DNA of 64,000 nt from Gnetum montanum. Its lineage: Eukaryota; Streptophyta; Gnetopsida; Gnetales; Gnetaceae. The translations under genes and the position numbers were made by a program. A model generated the notes under the pieces. That model saw only the letters and a program-made list of their open reading frames with translations. It was not told the origin of the DNA and ran no database searches. Position 1 is the stretch's first letter, and every line of letters begins with the position of its first letter. The stretch is from the NCBI GenBank assembly GCA_015680685.1, contig MNCI01015542.1:247445-311444 (forward strand), read 5' to 3'. Shown here one piece after another: positions 1 to 12,460 of the stretch.

Positions 1-299
1 AAAATATAATTATGGCCATGGTAAGAACCTCTTATTAATGGAATCAGTGAATGGATGACATGGCCTCACTACCCAAATAATTAGTAACTCTTGACTAGAC
101 AACATAGAGAAGTCCTCACCTCAATGGGCTACATGATGTTTTATTCACACATAATATTACTAATAAATGGAATGAACAAAAATGTGGAAAAAGCTAAAAG
201 GCATAGGAAAATTTTTATCAAGAAATAAGAAAATGATAAAAAATTGTAAAACAAAAAGATGAAAAAAATCTATTAATTTTGAATGTTAGGATGGGGCAT
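1..299. other. Unassigned AT-rich sequence
   Basis: No coding or repeat signal was recognised. By position it should be the downstream (RT-side) part of the minus-strand Athila-like remnant that follows, but similarity to the corresponding part of element D could not be seen by eye. Confidence 0.3.
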
Positions 300-1384
300 T
301 TCCCCCATGACTAAGCATTTAATCATGAAAAGAGTTAATAAGTCGATAGGTAGGCTCCATGAATTTGTGCAATGATGTTACACTTTCATTGTCAATCCAC
401 TAGGTGTCTTTTGATTTAGTGGTAGTTGTGCAGATAGGTTGTGGCTCACACACTTGGTTTTTAAACATATGGTGGGTTAGGATATGACTTGTGTGAACTT
501 TGTACATGTCTGGCCCACAATTGCATCCTTGATCATGATTAGTTATCCATGGATCCATTTGTCTCTCCACAATGCTAGATTCATTACTTTTATTAGATGT
601 TGGAGTAATGATGGATGTTGGCCTTTACATAGGATCAGAGGACATTGATTGTGAAAGGAAGGGTTTTGAACTTTATTGGCATTGTGCTAGTTTGGATGAG
701 TTAGTAGGTTCACAGGTGTTGTGCTTATGCGTGGGAGTCATCCTAAAGAAAGGGAATTTCCAAGATTGTGGCAAGGATCTACTAGCATTATCATGTCTAT
801 GCACATTCGTAGCACAAGTGGCATTCTTTCATTGATGTTGTGGTGTTAAACCTTCCTATGTTGCTGGCTATGACATGTGATGGAGTGGAGTGTGAGAATA
901 TTGAGGATATGATGAAGGGTAAGAGGTGTAAGGTGGTGATCCTTTAAGCGATGTTGTGGTTCGATGATACTCAAGAGAGTGGTAGTAGTAATTTGAAGTA
1001 GAGAATGTAGAACTAGTTGGGGAAACAAGTAGTTGAACATAGTATATGTATAGGTTTGGTTGGTAGTAAAGGTAGAGTTGGTTTTATGATGGCTTCTCCC
1101 CTAATTATGGGTTTCACAAATGTGGTTGATGATAGTGTTAAGGTTGGTAAGAAGTCCCACTAGGATAGTATGATTGGTTGTAGGGTTGTTTATAATTACC
1201 TTGCGATAAAGGTAATTTTCTAGGCATTTTCTTTTGTGTGAACTTGGGATTTAATGCAAAAGTCCAATACTCATGTAGATGTAACATGACTAGGAAATAG
1301 CCCTTTATATGGTCATATATGCAGATGTCACATCCATCATCTGCTTTGATGGTTGAGTCTATAGTATCTTCCTCTACAGCTAAT
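300..1384 (-). mobile_element. Decayed Athila-like gag/protease remnant (element B, left part)
   Basis: Read on the minus strand, this resembles the gag C-terminus to protease part of element D (about 38.95-40.33 kb) and of element E. Shared landmarks are the stretch near 400 matching D near 38,970 (ccactaggtgtctt), the LPxxQGNxxQ peptide near 1,190-1,240, and the block at 1,300-1,380 matching the ...gatggtcatat... block of D near 40,240. The frame is destroyed by stops and indels. The similarity ends abruptly at 1,384, where the LTR of element A begins. It is probably part of the same old element as the antisense LTR at 21,529-22,054. Confidence 0.6.
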
Positions 1385-2868
1385 AGTTGAAAAATTTTCT
1401 AAGTGTTCTGACTATGCTCTCCCTGCTAGGACTATGCTCTAGAGCATAGTTAGCATTGAGATGATCAATTTTGCAAATTTACCTAAGTGTTAAGCTAGAA
1501 GTTATCAAGTTGGCTTGTGATGGAAGAAACAGATTGGTAGATTTTCTACCTTCTAAGCCTATGCTTCCTACTATACTCCAGAGTGTAGTTAGCATAGTTT
1601 GCATGGAGACATTAGTTTTTTCTAGATTTTCCTTAGTGTTTGGGCTACACTATCCCTTTTGGGACTATGCTCTAGAGCGTAGTTAGTGTAGTCTATAATA
1701 GACCTCGTATCTTAGTAAAATTTTCCTAACTATGGAACTATGCTCTATAATGTAGTCAGTATAATCATGTAGAACTACCTTTAGAAGCCTCTAGATTTTA
1801 GCATGGGCCTTCATCTCAACTCCAACATTTCTTTGACAAGCAAGATCAGTAATTTGCATTTCTTTTGCATCCCCCATTTTCCCCCAAATTGTACCTATGC
1901 TCAACACCACTTGAGAGAGTCGGCAGTGTAGTCCCAAAGCATAGTCTTCAAAACTACATTATTTTGCATTATGTTTAGGTATATTATAGTTTGTTTGGCA
2001 CTTGCACATGTAGTCTTAATATCGTAGTCATAGTTTGGCAGTCTCATAGGGTCCATCAGAGCCCACTAGTAGAACACCATTTGCTTCAGTGTGTGTGTAG
2101 TTGGGGTTAGTGTAGTCCCAACTACCCCTTTGACATGTGGCACCCGATTCGTAACTCATGCTAAACCTAGTCCTATAAATACCCTTGTGCTTCACATTTT
2201 AGGGGTTGGCATTTGAAGCAATAGATTAGCATTCTAGCATTTGGAAAACTTAGAGTGCACTTGGCATCCTTGGGTAGACTTCATTGCACAACACAATGGC
2301 ATTGTTGCATATTGCCCAGCATATCATTGACCATTGTAGCCCATAGGACACTACGGTAGCCAACCCAACAGGCTTGGACTTCACGATGAATGTCAATTTT
2401 TATAGCCAAAACACTCTGAGACTATGATTATGTTGCCTACTATGCTTGCTTGTACACTATCTACCTCCTCACCTTTTTTTGTAGTTAACTACACTCCCCC
2501 CATTTGGGGTAGTGTCACTCTCTCTTTTTCTTACATCTTGCACATTTGTATCCTCTTATTTTACATTCTAGCATTCTATTCACATTTTTCATTATTTCTG
2601 AATATGTTTGTGTGTTTGAACCCTTGTTTTGCACCATAAACCTTGACTACGCTCACCATTGTGGGCATTGCAGACATCATAAACCCCATGCAAGCCCTTA
2701 TCATTTGTTTCATTGTAACATTTGTAAGTCCCAATTAAATCAAGAAGATCGTTTTGGTCACCCTACCTTCATTTTCCTATAGTCCCTCATATGGACATGG
2801 GGTTAAGGCTATATGACTGTAGACCTCTCGATGCATCGTTCTAGCCTCTGATGTTTTTGGTTGCTATA
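1385..2868 (+). repeat. Element A 5' LTR (5' end missing)
   Basis: Directly repeated at 7,633-9,372 and 19,897-21,528. Compared with those copies it lacks roughly the first 75-90 bp, including the TGAAACACC start. The 3' end is taken at ...ttgctata, where the other copies read ...gctaca and ...attaca. U3 holds repeated palindromic motifs around CTATGCTCTAGAGCATAG; a perfect 20-bp palindrome is at 1,431-1,450. A TATA box (tataaat) is at 2,174-2,180, followed by a conserved gggttggcattt block. The degenerate taGTGCTAGAAGtAGGG just after the LTR may be a worn primer-binding site, but this is uncertain. Confidence 0.8.
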
Positions 2869-4384
2869 GTTTTCTAGTGCTAGAAGTAGGGCCTTTGCCA
2901 TTTCCTTCTTTAGCCTCCCTTGGTTGTTGCCTTGTGTGCTCTCTACACCTTGTGTAGATCTGTCCCCATCATTAGTTTTCCTGGAACCCTGCTTGACAAT
3001 ACCAGAGATTATACTTCACACATGGCCAAATTTTGGGCACTTAAGAGAGTGTAGTTAGCTCACAGTGTAGTGAGCATAGTCCCAGACTTAGCCATTTTTC
3101 AATAGTTTACACTTACTAATTTTTTTACATTTTTACACTCAGTAATTTCTTTTTTGTTTTACACTTAGCTATTTTCTCAATGTTTTTACACTTAGTATTT
3201 TTTTTTTTGCATCCCCACACTTAGCCATTTGCTTTAGTGAGTAGAGTTAGTCATTTTCCTTCTTTTTACATTCAATAGACTTTTGCATTTCCTCCTTGCA
3301 TCATGAACCCTAAACAACCCTTGACCTTTGCTTCAAGCATAGTTGTTGTTTGACCCATTCAATGGGAGATCACGATTAACCTTCCTAGGGTTGGGGGTCC
3401 TATCCTAGTAGAGAGGCAATCTTTTAAGCAGCACAACTTGCCTCTTGAGTTCATGGTGCTTAATCATGAGCAATATAACTTTGTTTGCGCAAAGCTCCAA
3501 GCAAGTTTGTATGTAGAATGCCAAGAAATGGATGCCAAACATAGTTTTGAGCTTATCCATCATAGTGGAAGGGAATGGTTCCCTTGCGATATAGACTTTA
3601 TTCCACTCACAAAGGCCTACTAGTGGATGCTGAAAAACCTCATCTAAAACATGGTTTGTAAGGCAAGGATTGGCTATGAGGAGCCCCTAAAGGAGAATCT
3701 AGCTCCTACAGGAGAATTTAGCCCCTATAGGAGAATCTAGATGAGTTTTGAAACTTTATTTAAGCATGATGGATCACTACATAACTCATTCCAGCAAATA
3801 GCCTCCACTTTCGTGCCTCCACTATCTCACCAATCTATCTTTTTGGAGATAGTTTTCAACCTATTGTTACCACCTAGGTCCACACCTATGATGGAAACTC
3901 ACCAAACACAATATTCATGCTAGAGGTTGCGCTTTTCTACAGTGTTCCCTTTAGCATGCCTTTTGTCATATCTTTGTAGCCTATGTAGCCTATGTAGCCC
4001 ACCCAACATTTTCAACCCATTAAGCTTATGCAACCTATTCATCTTGTTTGGCCTTTTATACCATTAACTGTTGTGCCTACACAACCTTATGTGCACACCA
4101 TGCACATCTCTCAGTTGCATATAAGTCAGGCATCACTTTTTCTACTGCCTACCATTTCTCAGCCACATACATCTTAGCCATTATTCGTCCTACTACTTGT
4201 CATGTTGACACCCTTCACAATAGCCCAACCCACAAACACGTGATGGGGGCTAGGCATTGTGTCCATTGTATAGCCCATGCAATAAGCATTGTGTGTGGTC
4301 ACAAAACCTGGAACTAGGTCATGGACCACCTAAATAGCACAGCAAGTGGCATAATCCATGTAGCCAACCACAACCACACCCAGC
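2869..4384 (+). other. Element A leader, with a possible upstream ORF remnant
   Basis: This is the untranslated leader between the 5' LTR and gag. An open stretch at 3,438-3,623 (about 60 codons, containing LNHEQYNFVCAKLQ) has protein-like composition and could be a remnant of the extra ORF that some Tat/Ogre elements carry before gag; that is a guess from position only. The rest is full of stops. Nothing else was recognised apart from a short tandem repeat at 3,680-3,741. Confidence 0.35.
3680..3741 (+). repeat. Three copies of a ~21-bp tandem repeat
   Basis: Three imperfect copies of a unit like agcccctaaaggagaatcta lie head to tail in the element A leader. The copies differ by a few bases. 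The function is unknown; leader repeats are common in long gypsy elements. Confidence 0.7.
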
Positions 4385-6240
4385 TTGGATCGAGCATTCC
4401 AACCAATCCAAAACCTCATCGAAGAACTCAAGTGGCTTAAGGCCACCTCCTTTGAAATTGTCCATGTGATGGATTTTTACCAAGATGATCCAATCAATCC
4501 TATAGTTCCACCACAGAAATTGCCTACTAGGGTCTCACTACCCCAATTCATCAAATACAATGGTGAAGGAGACCTTAACGTGCATCTAGTAACCTCAAAT
4601 TAGAATGCCTCCTACTACAAGCATGGCCACATGTAATCATCCATGTGTTCACCATGTCCTTGATGGGAAAGGCACTAGATTAGTATTGTGCACTTCCTCA
4701 CCTAATTCATTACACTCTTCAAGCACAACTTAAACCTCGAGGTGACCTTGCACCAGTTGATGCAAGTGAAGTAGGGCCATTTAGAGCTTGTACAAAAATT
4801 CAACCAATGTTGGAGTGCATCACTCAATGAGATTAGTGAGTCCATTATTGAAACACATTTTTTGGCCATTTTCAAAGGTGTAGTGAATAACTTCATCAAA
4901 TTGAAATTGTATTACCTTGCCCCATAGTCCTTAAGCCAAGCGCTTACTCAAACTAAGAGCATCTAGGATGCAGTAGAGGCTAGCAAGGATTCGACCTATG
5001 TGGCCTACAAAAACCTACATGTAAAGAACGAAAACGATAAGGACAAAGGCAAGTAGGTGACTACAATTGTTGCAATGGTGACCAATGAGGCTAAGCTAGC
5101 TAATGCCAAATCAATGGCAAAGCCACGTAAGGTCCTAGCCAACAACAATAAGGCAGCTGGCTCTAGCACAGTGGCAAATAGCCTACATCATCGACACTTG
5201 CAACACTAGCTACCACAAGGCCTAACTTTGAGCACAATGATCACTCGAAGTACACACCATTTCCTATTAAGCAGTTAGAGCTCTTGGACCAACCACTTTA
5301 CACTAGATGCATCTAGTATAAGCAGATGTCTAAGGATGCTCACAAGCAGCATGATCAATATTGCAAGCTCCTTAAGAATCCTTTAGCCACACTACCTAAT
5401 GAGCCTATGGTCCCTATGCATTTCAATTTGGACCAATTTTGCCAATATCACCAATTGCAAGATCACAATATAGATGTTTGCATGGCATTGTAGGATGATA
5501 TACAATGCATGATCAACAGGGGTGAGTTGGTCCTTAACACAACCAATCCAATGCACCCCCAAAACCAATCAATGGGGGTTTACAAGGATCCTCTCAATGC
5601 AAGTGGTACATGGTACATCATCAATGCTATTAGCATTGATGATGATTTAGAACTAACGTAGGAACCATTCATGGTTCATGTGTCCTTTGGTGATGCCAAG
5701 GCCTTCTTGTCCTCAACTAGTTCAAGGACCTCTTTCATTATCAGAGCATCACCTCAGGCACCCACAACACCCTTTGTACTCAATGCCTCATAGCATGTTG
5801 TAGTAGCAAAAATATAATCACCCTTCATTGTAAGGGCGCCACAACGTGTAGACTCCCCACCTATTTGAATTTTGGTGGTGGGAAATGCATCAGTTCCTGT
5901 TCATCCTATAGCCAACACCAACAAGTAATTGAGATGGCAATCTGAGAGGCCCAATGAGTGCCTCGCAAATTAGATGCTTAGATAGCACTAAGAGAAAAGG
6001 GCACTAGGATCACCAAAGCTTATCCCCTTGTCTTCCATCCCAATGGCCCAACTAACCAAAGAGGCCACCATAACTAGTAGCCAACAACGGAGCATTGAGG
6101 CTCCAAAGCAAGCAAAGTAAATAAAGCCCAAATCTCTTGTATGAGAGATTTGTCTCTTGGGCTACATGGAGGAGATGAAGGCCAACAACAAAGTAGCAAA
6201 TAGTGGAAAGAACTTCCTTGACACATTGACCTAGGTCAAG
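4385..6240 (+). pseudogene. gag: Element A gag (Tat-like), decayed
   Basis: The first part (4,385-4,603) encodes a gag-like N-terminal stretch ending in the LPQFIKYNGEGD motif, comparable to the (L/M)PxFxxYxGxxDP motif of plant gypsy capsid proteins. It is followed by helix-rich capsid remnants to about 5,060 (e.g. LNEISESIIETHFLAIFKGV). Around 5,432-5,490 lies FCQYHQLQDHNIDVCMAL, a C-x2-H-x4-H-x4-C knuckle with the spacing typical of Tat-lineage Gag (YCxFHxxxGHxTxxC). Numerous TAG and TAA codons and frame changes make it non-coding today. Normally Gag forms the virus-like particle that packages the element RNA. The assignment rests on motif order and the downstream Tat-type pol. Confidence 0.7.
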
Positions 6241-6312
6241 TAGCCTTTAAAAAAGAAAAACACAACATTAAGCCTATACAACCTGATAATAACCTCCTCT
6301 ACCCATTGCAAA

Positions 6313-6975
6313 GTGTTAGTTTGCATGTTGATCTTTATTCCTATTGCAGAAGACATCCCAGTAGATGAGCAATCCATTCACACTTTGATGTTGCCTCCTC
6401 CCCTGCAGGAATCAGGTTCAACACCCCTAGCATTTCTCAATGAGGTGATTAAGGTTCTCCTTGAGAATGGTCAAGTCATTACCATGCTAATGTTCATTCC
6501 AATTCATGTGGGGTAATGCAGAATCCGCAGGGTGCATATTGATAATGGGATGACAAGAAATGTCATCCCATACATATTTGTTGACAAACTTGGTCATGCT
6601 TATCAAATTAAACCAACAAAGACAACATGCCTAAAGTCCTTTAATGGATCACGTGTTGTCGTAAGGGGAATTATCATGATAACCTTCATGATAGCGGAGC
6701 AATTCCCCACCACTGCTTAATTCATAGTGATTGAGGAGATGCTAGGTTTTAACCTAATCTTGGGTAGGCCCTGGCTAGCCTAATTGCCGATTGTCTCCTC
6801 CCCAATCCATCAGAAAATCCACCTTCCATATGAAGGTGGAAAGGTTATCATATATGGTGACAATGCATCCCCTCTGATGATTAGCAACATTGACATTGAA
6901 CAAGGTTTAGAGGTGGAGCTCCTTGATGACACACCTCCCACAAAGGATGAAGGTGAAAAATGTAAGGCAAACTAA
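6313..6975 (+). pseudogene. Element A aspartic protease, decayed
   Basis: One frame runs through this stretch with TAA stops at 6,514, 6,718 and 6,781. VHIDNGMTRNVIP begins at about 6,532 and corresponds to the retropepsin active-site segment (xxIDxGSxxNxIP), with D-N-G at 6,541-6,549 in place of the usual D-S/T-G. About 70 codons later ILGRPWLA matches the conserved flap-to-C-terminal motif (LGRPWL) of plant gypsy proteases. The enzyme would cleave the Gag-Pol polyprotein in the particle. It is separated from the RT by over 7 kb, part of which is a later solo LTR. Confidence 0.75.
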
Positions 6976-7389
6976 CTCGAGAAGCCAATGGGAGCCCTTG
7001 ACCTCTCGGAGGATGCTTTGTGTAGAACTGCCCTTTGACATAGCTGACAAAGGTCAAGGTGAGTACCATATTGTACCATCTAGGCACTGCACACCCCCTA
7101 ACCCACACTGGATTAGGAAAAAACTACACAACTAAGGCATCCCCTTAGTTCGATAAGCGCTAGGCCCCTACCTACCCCCAATTTTACGTACCTTGCTTAT
7201 TTGCATTTTGATTACATTTTACATTTAACTTGGTTATTTACATTCAACATTTTTGCCTATACTATGCATATATTTCTTTTGTTTATGTGCTTTGACTTAG
7301 CTTACATTTTTACTTGTTCACTTTTTAGCAGTTAGTTTACACATAAAAAATAGAAAAATGCATAAAAATCATAAAATTCAAAAATTACA
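6976..7389 (+). other. Non-coding spacer of element A
   Basis: Low-complexity AT-rich sequence with repeated ttacattt runs follows the protease. No coding or structural signal was recognised. Confidence 0.4.
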
Positions 7390-7560
7390 TAATACCACGG
7401 CCTGCCAAGGCCTAAAACTAGTAATATTGTTTTGTTCAATGCATGGCCCGAAATGACTTTAAACTATCATATGACCCACCAAGGCCTAAAACTGCCAATC
7501 TCCTTTACACTACATGACCTGGGATGGCCTAAAACTACCACCATGGCCCTAAAATGGCAT
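7390..7560 (+). repeat. Tandem repeat tract TR1 of element A
   Basis: About five degenerate units of the form cacggcctgccaaggcctaa followed by aactag occur here. The same unit family recurs at 14,226-14,315 and, in a long array, at 17,895-18,345. Tat/Ogre elements are known to carry such tandem arrays in non-coding parts. The tract lies just before the solo LTR. Confidence 0.65.
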
Positions 7561-7632
7561 CACGTGGCTTTTCATGGCAACCTTAGCATTGAAATTTTTC
7601 CAATCTTGACTTTTTTGAGCAAGCATATCCAT

Positions 7633-9372
7633 TGAAACACCACCAAATTTGGGCAACAACACTTCAATGGTAGATTTGTCTAAGTGACAACACAAGAAAA
7701 GTTTTTTCCAAGTGTTGTGCTATGCTCTCATTGCACCTACTATCCTCCAAAGTGTAGCTAGCATATCATGGAGCTCATGACTAGATCTACAAAATTTTCT
7801 AAGTGTCAATAGCAGCTACAGAAATGTTTCTAAGTGTCTTTCCATGCTCCCATTACTCCTACTACACTCTCCAACATAGTAAGCATAGTAGCACTCTACT
7901 AGCTAGTTTACACTAGTGTTAAGCCAAAAGTTGTTAAGCTAGCTCAACATGGAAGAATCATTTGACAAACCAAACTCTTGAAGCTACCTCTCTTACTACG
8001 CTCTTGAGCGTAGTTAGCATAGCAAGAACAAGGATTGCAATGTTTTGCCAAATTTTTCTAAGTGTCCATGCTACACCTTATCTCATCCTGCTACACTCAC
8101 AAGTGTAGCAAGTGTAGCAGCATTCAACTTCAATCTTTTGCAAAATTTTCCTAACTGTTGGGCTATGCTCTAGAGTGTAGCTAGCGTAGCAACATGGGAC
8201 TACCTCCAAAAGCTTCTAGAGCTCAACATAGGCCTTCATTCTAGCTCTAGCACTCCTCCAACAAGCATAATCAACAACTTGCACTTTCTTTGCATCCCCC
8301 TATGTCCCAAAATTATACCTATGCTCAATTCCACTCAAAAGAGGGTAGAGCATAGCCTCCAAATTACATTGTTTTGCACTATTTGTAGGTACATTACAAA
8401 ATTTTTCGATTTTGGCACATGCAATATTAATAATGTAGCCATAGTTTGATAGTCTCTCGGTGTCCAGTGGAGCATACCAGAGTGTAGCACTAGTTGCTCT
8501 AGTGGGAGTGTAGCAAAGGTCAGCATAGCCCCACCTAACCCTTTTCCATGCGGCACTGAATCTGCACTTCATGCTAACCCTAAGCCTATAAATACCTCCA
8601 CATTCCACACTCTAGAGGTTGGTAATTCATTTTAGTAGTGGGCATGTGAAGCATTTGGCTAGCAAATTCAAGTAGCAGTTGGCATTTTAGAGTAGCACTT
8701 AGCACCTAAGGTACCTTGAGCACCTTGCACACTGGAGCATATCAACATCTTTTCAAAACCTTTGCATCCCATTCAGCACCGTAGCATACCGTAGCTTATA
8801 GTACACTATAGCAGCCAACCCAGTAGGCATAGACTTTGTGATGGAAGTTAGTCTTCATCTTGGGACCCCACAAGAGACTGTGGCTACACCGCTATTATGC
8901 CTGTCTATGCACCATGTACCTTCTCAAGGCTCATTTGTAATTACTACACTTCTTGTCTAGGATGGTACCATTATTTCTCTCAAACTCCATTGCATTTCAA
9001 GCATTCTCTTTGAAATTTAGTACTAGATTCATGTTTTTCACCACATTACATGTTTTTGCACATTTGCACCATCGTTCTCACATTGGGATGCCCCTCTATG
9101 CTCAAGCTTGGTTGGTCCTCATACTTCTGAAAATGCCATTAGAATGCTTAACATTATCTTACAATGTTAGTTCTTGTAGTTTGGCTAACCATGCCACCCC
9201 TTGGTTGCACCTAATACGTCAGTTGCAGCTGGCAAAGACCTTGTTCAATCGACAAGACTATCCAGGGCACTCTGCCTCCATTCCTAGCAAACGCCCTTGC
9301 ATGGAGGTGGGGTTAAGACTATGCACTCGCAAAAACCTCAGTGTTCTAGTTGTTGACATTTTGAATGCTACA
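7633..9372 (+). mobile_element. Solo LTR of the element A family, TSD TCCAT
   Basis: The sequence starts TGAAACACCACC, ends GCTACA, and is flanked on both sides by TCCAT (7,628-7,632 and 9,373-9,377), a perfect 5-bp target-site duplication. Its body is collinear with the LTRs at 1,385-2,868 and 19,897-21,528, including the TATA box (8,587-8,593) and the palindromic U3 motifs. No internal element sequence is attached, so it is a solo LTR left by LTR-LTR recombination after an insertion into the older element A. A 157-codon open frame at 8,953-9,426 is not conserved in the other LTR copies and is taken as chance. Confidence 0.9.
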
Positions 9373-12300
9373 TCCATCTATAGCATCTACTCAATGATCT
9401 CCCACGTGGTCTTATTCTTTCCCTAGATGGCTGACCAATACCAAGAATAGTTGATCTCTACAATCTACCAAGTACTATCCCACTATGATTGAGCTACCAA
9501 GAAGTCATATTAGGACTAGAGGTCCTTGATCTTCTTGCCCTGGCTTGTCACTCTTTCCTAAAGCTCATGCACACATTTCCACAAGTGCTTATTTGAGTGC
9601 CTACATCTCCATAATTCTTTCACATAGAAAAGTGTGCACTTGCTAGTTTCCTTGTACACACAACGAGGTACTTGCTCCACTACAAGAGGGTACTTGGGGA
9701 TGGTATCCATCTTAGCCACCTAGTTTGGATCCTTGCGAAGCGTAGAACCTGTTGACATGCAACAAGTAAATGAACATTAGCCATAGACTAAGCCTAAAAT
9801 TGGTAAAGCAACGTAAATAAAACAACAACATGCATATCGAGCTTGGGATCCACCTGATGTAGGTAGTCTACAATATTCTCAACAATGTCTTCCATGAAGG
9901 CAAGCTTGTTCAATGTCTCTACCCATGACTTCATGCTGGAGGTAGGTGTAGCAATGGACTGCTAGTAGGTACATCTAAGGATACATAACAATTGTGCACT
10001 TAGCGACAACTAAACAATCAAAGATGCAAGACCAAAAGAGCAATAATAGATGGCAATATAAAGCATTTACCTAGTAAGCCCTTTGGTGTGAGAGCAGGGG
10101 GATCTCCCAAATGCACATCATCAAAGAGGTTGGAAAAATCACCCTTGTTAGGGTGGAACAACTCCATTGCCTCAAACTATTGGAAGGTCTCTATAGCCTC
10201 ATGTAGCTCCTCTTTGGGTGCTTCCTCCTCCTCAACTTGAGGAGGGGCCACCTCTGCTATTATTACTGCCACTACTTCAGCAACTCTCTTACCTAATTTA
10301 CAATCACAACATTTTGGCATTAACATAACTTAGTCCAAAATACTAAAAATATAAACATAAAAAATATAAGACAAATGCATCTATACATATACTAACCTGT
10401 AACATTTGTGCATAAGCTTGGGATTTTGAGGCAAATCTTTTTGGTGCCTACTTGTTCAACTGTTAGAGTAGCCTCCTTCATCAAGCATGGTTTCTTGATC
10501 TTTCCCTTGGAAGGCCCCACCATTTTTGCAATGTAATAGTTGGCCTTGTTCATATCTCCAATGATGATTAGGGGACACTTGCCCATGCTATCGCAAGAAT
10601 AGTGCAACTACCCTAGATGGCCTTTGGTCATCACTGAGTATGACTCATTGATCCCCTATGGAGGATCCTATGAGCGAGTGGTTGTGAGCATATGTTTCAT
10701 CCAAGGCTTAGATAGATACTTATAATCTTACACTACCTAATGCTTGCTATCTCAAACCACCAAAAGCTCCATGAATCTTTGCAAGTACACTACGAAGAAT
10801 GCGAAGTGTACATGAGACCTCGCTTGGAGGTTATAGCATAACCTAGTTATCTTTGCATGCTACTCTTGAACCTCACTTAGGAGGCCTAGTTGAACCTCGT
10901 GCCCTCTTGTAGTATCTCCTTCATCATCCATGCTACTCTATTCTAAGGATTTTTCCTTGGGATAACAACTTTGAGAAGTCACATGCATGAAAGAGAGGGT
11001 AGAGCTCCTAGACCTCAAGCACATGCACATCCCTAATTGAGATCCCTTTATGAGATCGCATGGCTCACAACCACTTCTCGATCTCTTATTTATGATTTTC
11101 CTCTTCATTGGCCTTATCAACAACTAATGAGCCATTAGTGGTAAGGCCAAATAGGTCAACAAAGAAGGCCACGTTGAAATCTAGGAGTACCCTCACTCTA
11201 TGCACATAGGTGACAAAGTGGCAAACATCAGTGCTAAAGGAGTCTATGATGGTGACCATTTTGGCCACTAGAATTCTTGGGCTAAGGGCTAAGAAAAGGT
11301 CCATCAACCTAGCACATGTGAGCCAATTGGTCAATGCCTCTAAGGCCTGATGGCACAACCAATGTTATACCCCCTTCACATTATCGTATTTCATGATAAG
11401 GGTGGCCTCATTATGGCTCGTGATGATCACCGTCACCTCTCTTGAAGCAACTGTAGCTACAACATAGGCAAAAGCAATGCTAAAATCAAGCAAGGACAGG
11501 TTAATAAGTGCATGAGAGTAAGCATAAAAGGCAAGCAATAAGCACCTATGTGGAACAAATGGTGTGTGTGACAAAGGTGTTGGCACAACCAAATCCTTAA
11601 AGTTGGGCTTACCACTAGCCCATCCCTCATTAAGAAAATCATAGGTCTTGCACTACTCGAATGCCTTCGAGTACTGGGTAGGATATTTCTTTAGATCTTC
11701 TCCCACTTGCTTAAGTATGGCCTCCCAAAAGTTCAAACTAGAGGAGAATACCTCTAGGGCAGTGCAAGTCAAAGCAAGAGCCTCTTTTTCATCATGGATT
11801 CCTTGATCATCAACTTTGAATTTAGCATTAGGCATGAGCACTTAGTAGTTAGCCAAACTTAGCATGGATTAATAACAAGAAACACAATGCAAAATCATGA
11901 AAGCACTTATCTTCCAAAGTAGTATACTGTTCTAGGTGGGTTTTGGAATAGAGTATGCACATGTAAAGCAGTGAAGAGGGTGTTTCTCTTATTATAATAA
12001 AATAACTTTGGCATTCTCTAGAGCTTGGATAAGGGATGAGTGCCCCTGGGGCCTTTCCTTAAACCACCTACTTTGTCATCACTAGTCATGGGCTCATAAA
12101 ATGTAAATCTCAATATGTCCTAGTTGGTCCCAAGAAATAATGTCTCGGTAATAGCTCCTATACTCCTCATTGCTAAGTGTGACCACATAATCATACTGAA
12201 GTGTTATAGCAGAAGTGCTAGGAACTTGGATGCCTTGGGCTGAAACCATACCACCTGATGACCCACTCACATATCTAGTGCAAGCATGTTGGACACAGGC

Positions 12301-12460
12301 TTGCTCATGTAGCAAAGAATGCTGACAAGCTCCACAATGACTAAGATGGGCTTTAGCAACACTCTGCAACCTTAAGGCAACAAATGTAGCATTAGTAAAC
12401 ACTAGATGCAAATTTTGGCAAAAAATATTAAATTACACTTAGAAAAATTAGCACAACATA
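9373..12460 (-). pseudogene. Unrecognised antisense multi-exon gene-like module inside element A
   Basis: On the minus strand the sequence alternates between long open stretches (about 12,411-12,094, 11,841-11,086, 10,920-10,398, 10,292-10,071, 9,974-9,854 and 9,748-9,470) and short breaks with intron-like borders. Three GT-AG introns are visible: 10,293-10,396 (CAG|GTTAGT to TTAG|G), 9,975-10,070 (TAG|GTAAAT to TTAG|A) and 9,749-9,853 (CAG|GTGGAT to CAACAG|G). The exon after the first reads open for about 65 codons with one TAG and is acidic (QVEEEEAPKEEL). Upstream peptides include FVDLFGLTTNGSLVVDKANE. No family was recognised. The module may be a captured host gene or an antisense ORF of the kind known in Tat elements, but it lies between protease and RT rather than after pol. 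Confidence 0.5.

Noticed and set aside
8953-9426. 157-codon open frame
   Set aside because: It lies mainly in the solo LTR and is not preserved in the other two LTR copies of the family; no protein motif.
7390-9430. Reading the middle LTR as the shared boundary of two complete tandem elements
   Set aside because: The perfect TCCAT duplication on both sides and the absence of internal sequence identify it as a solo LTR insertion.
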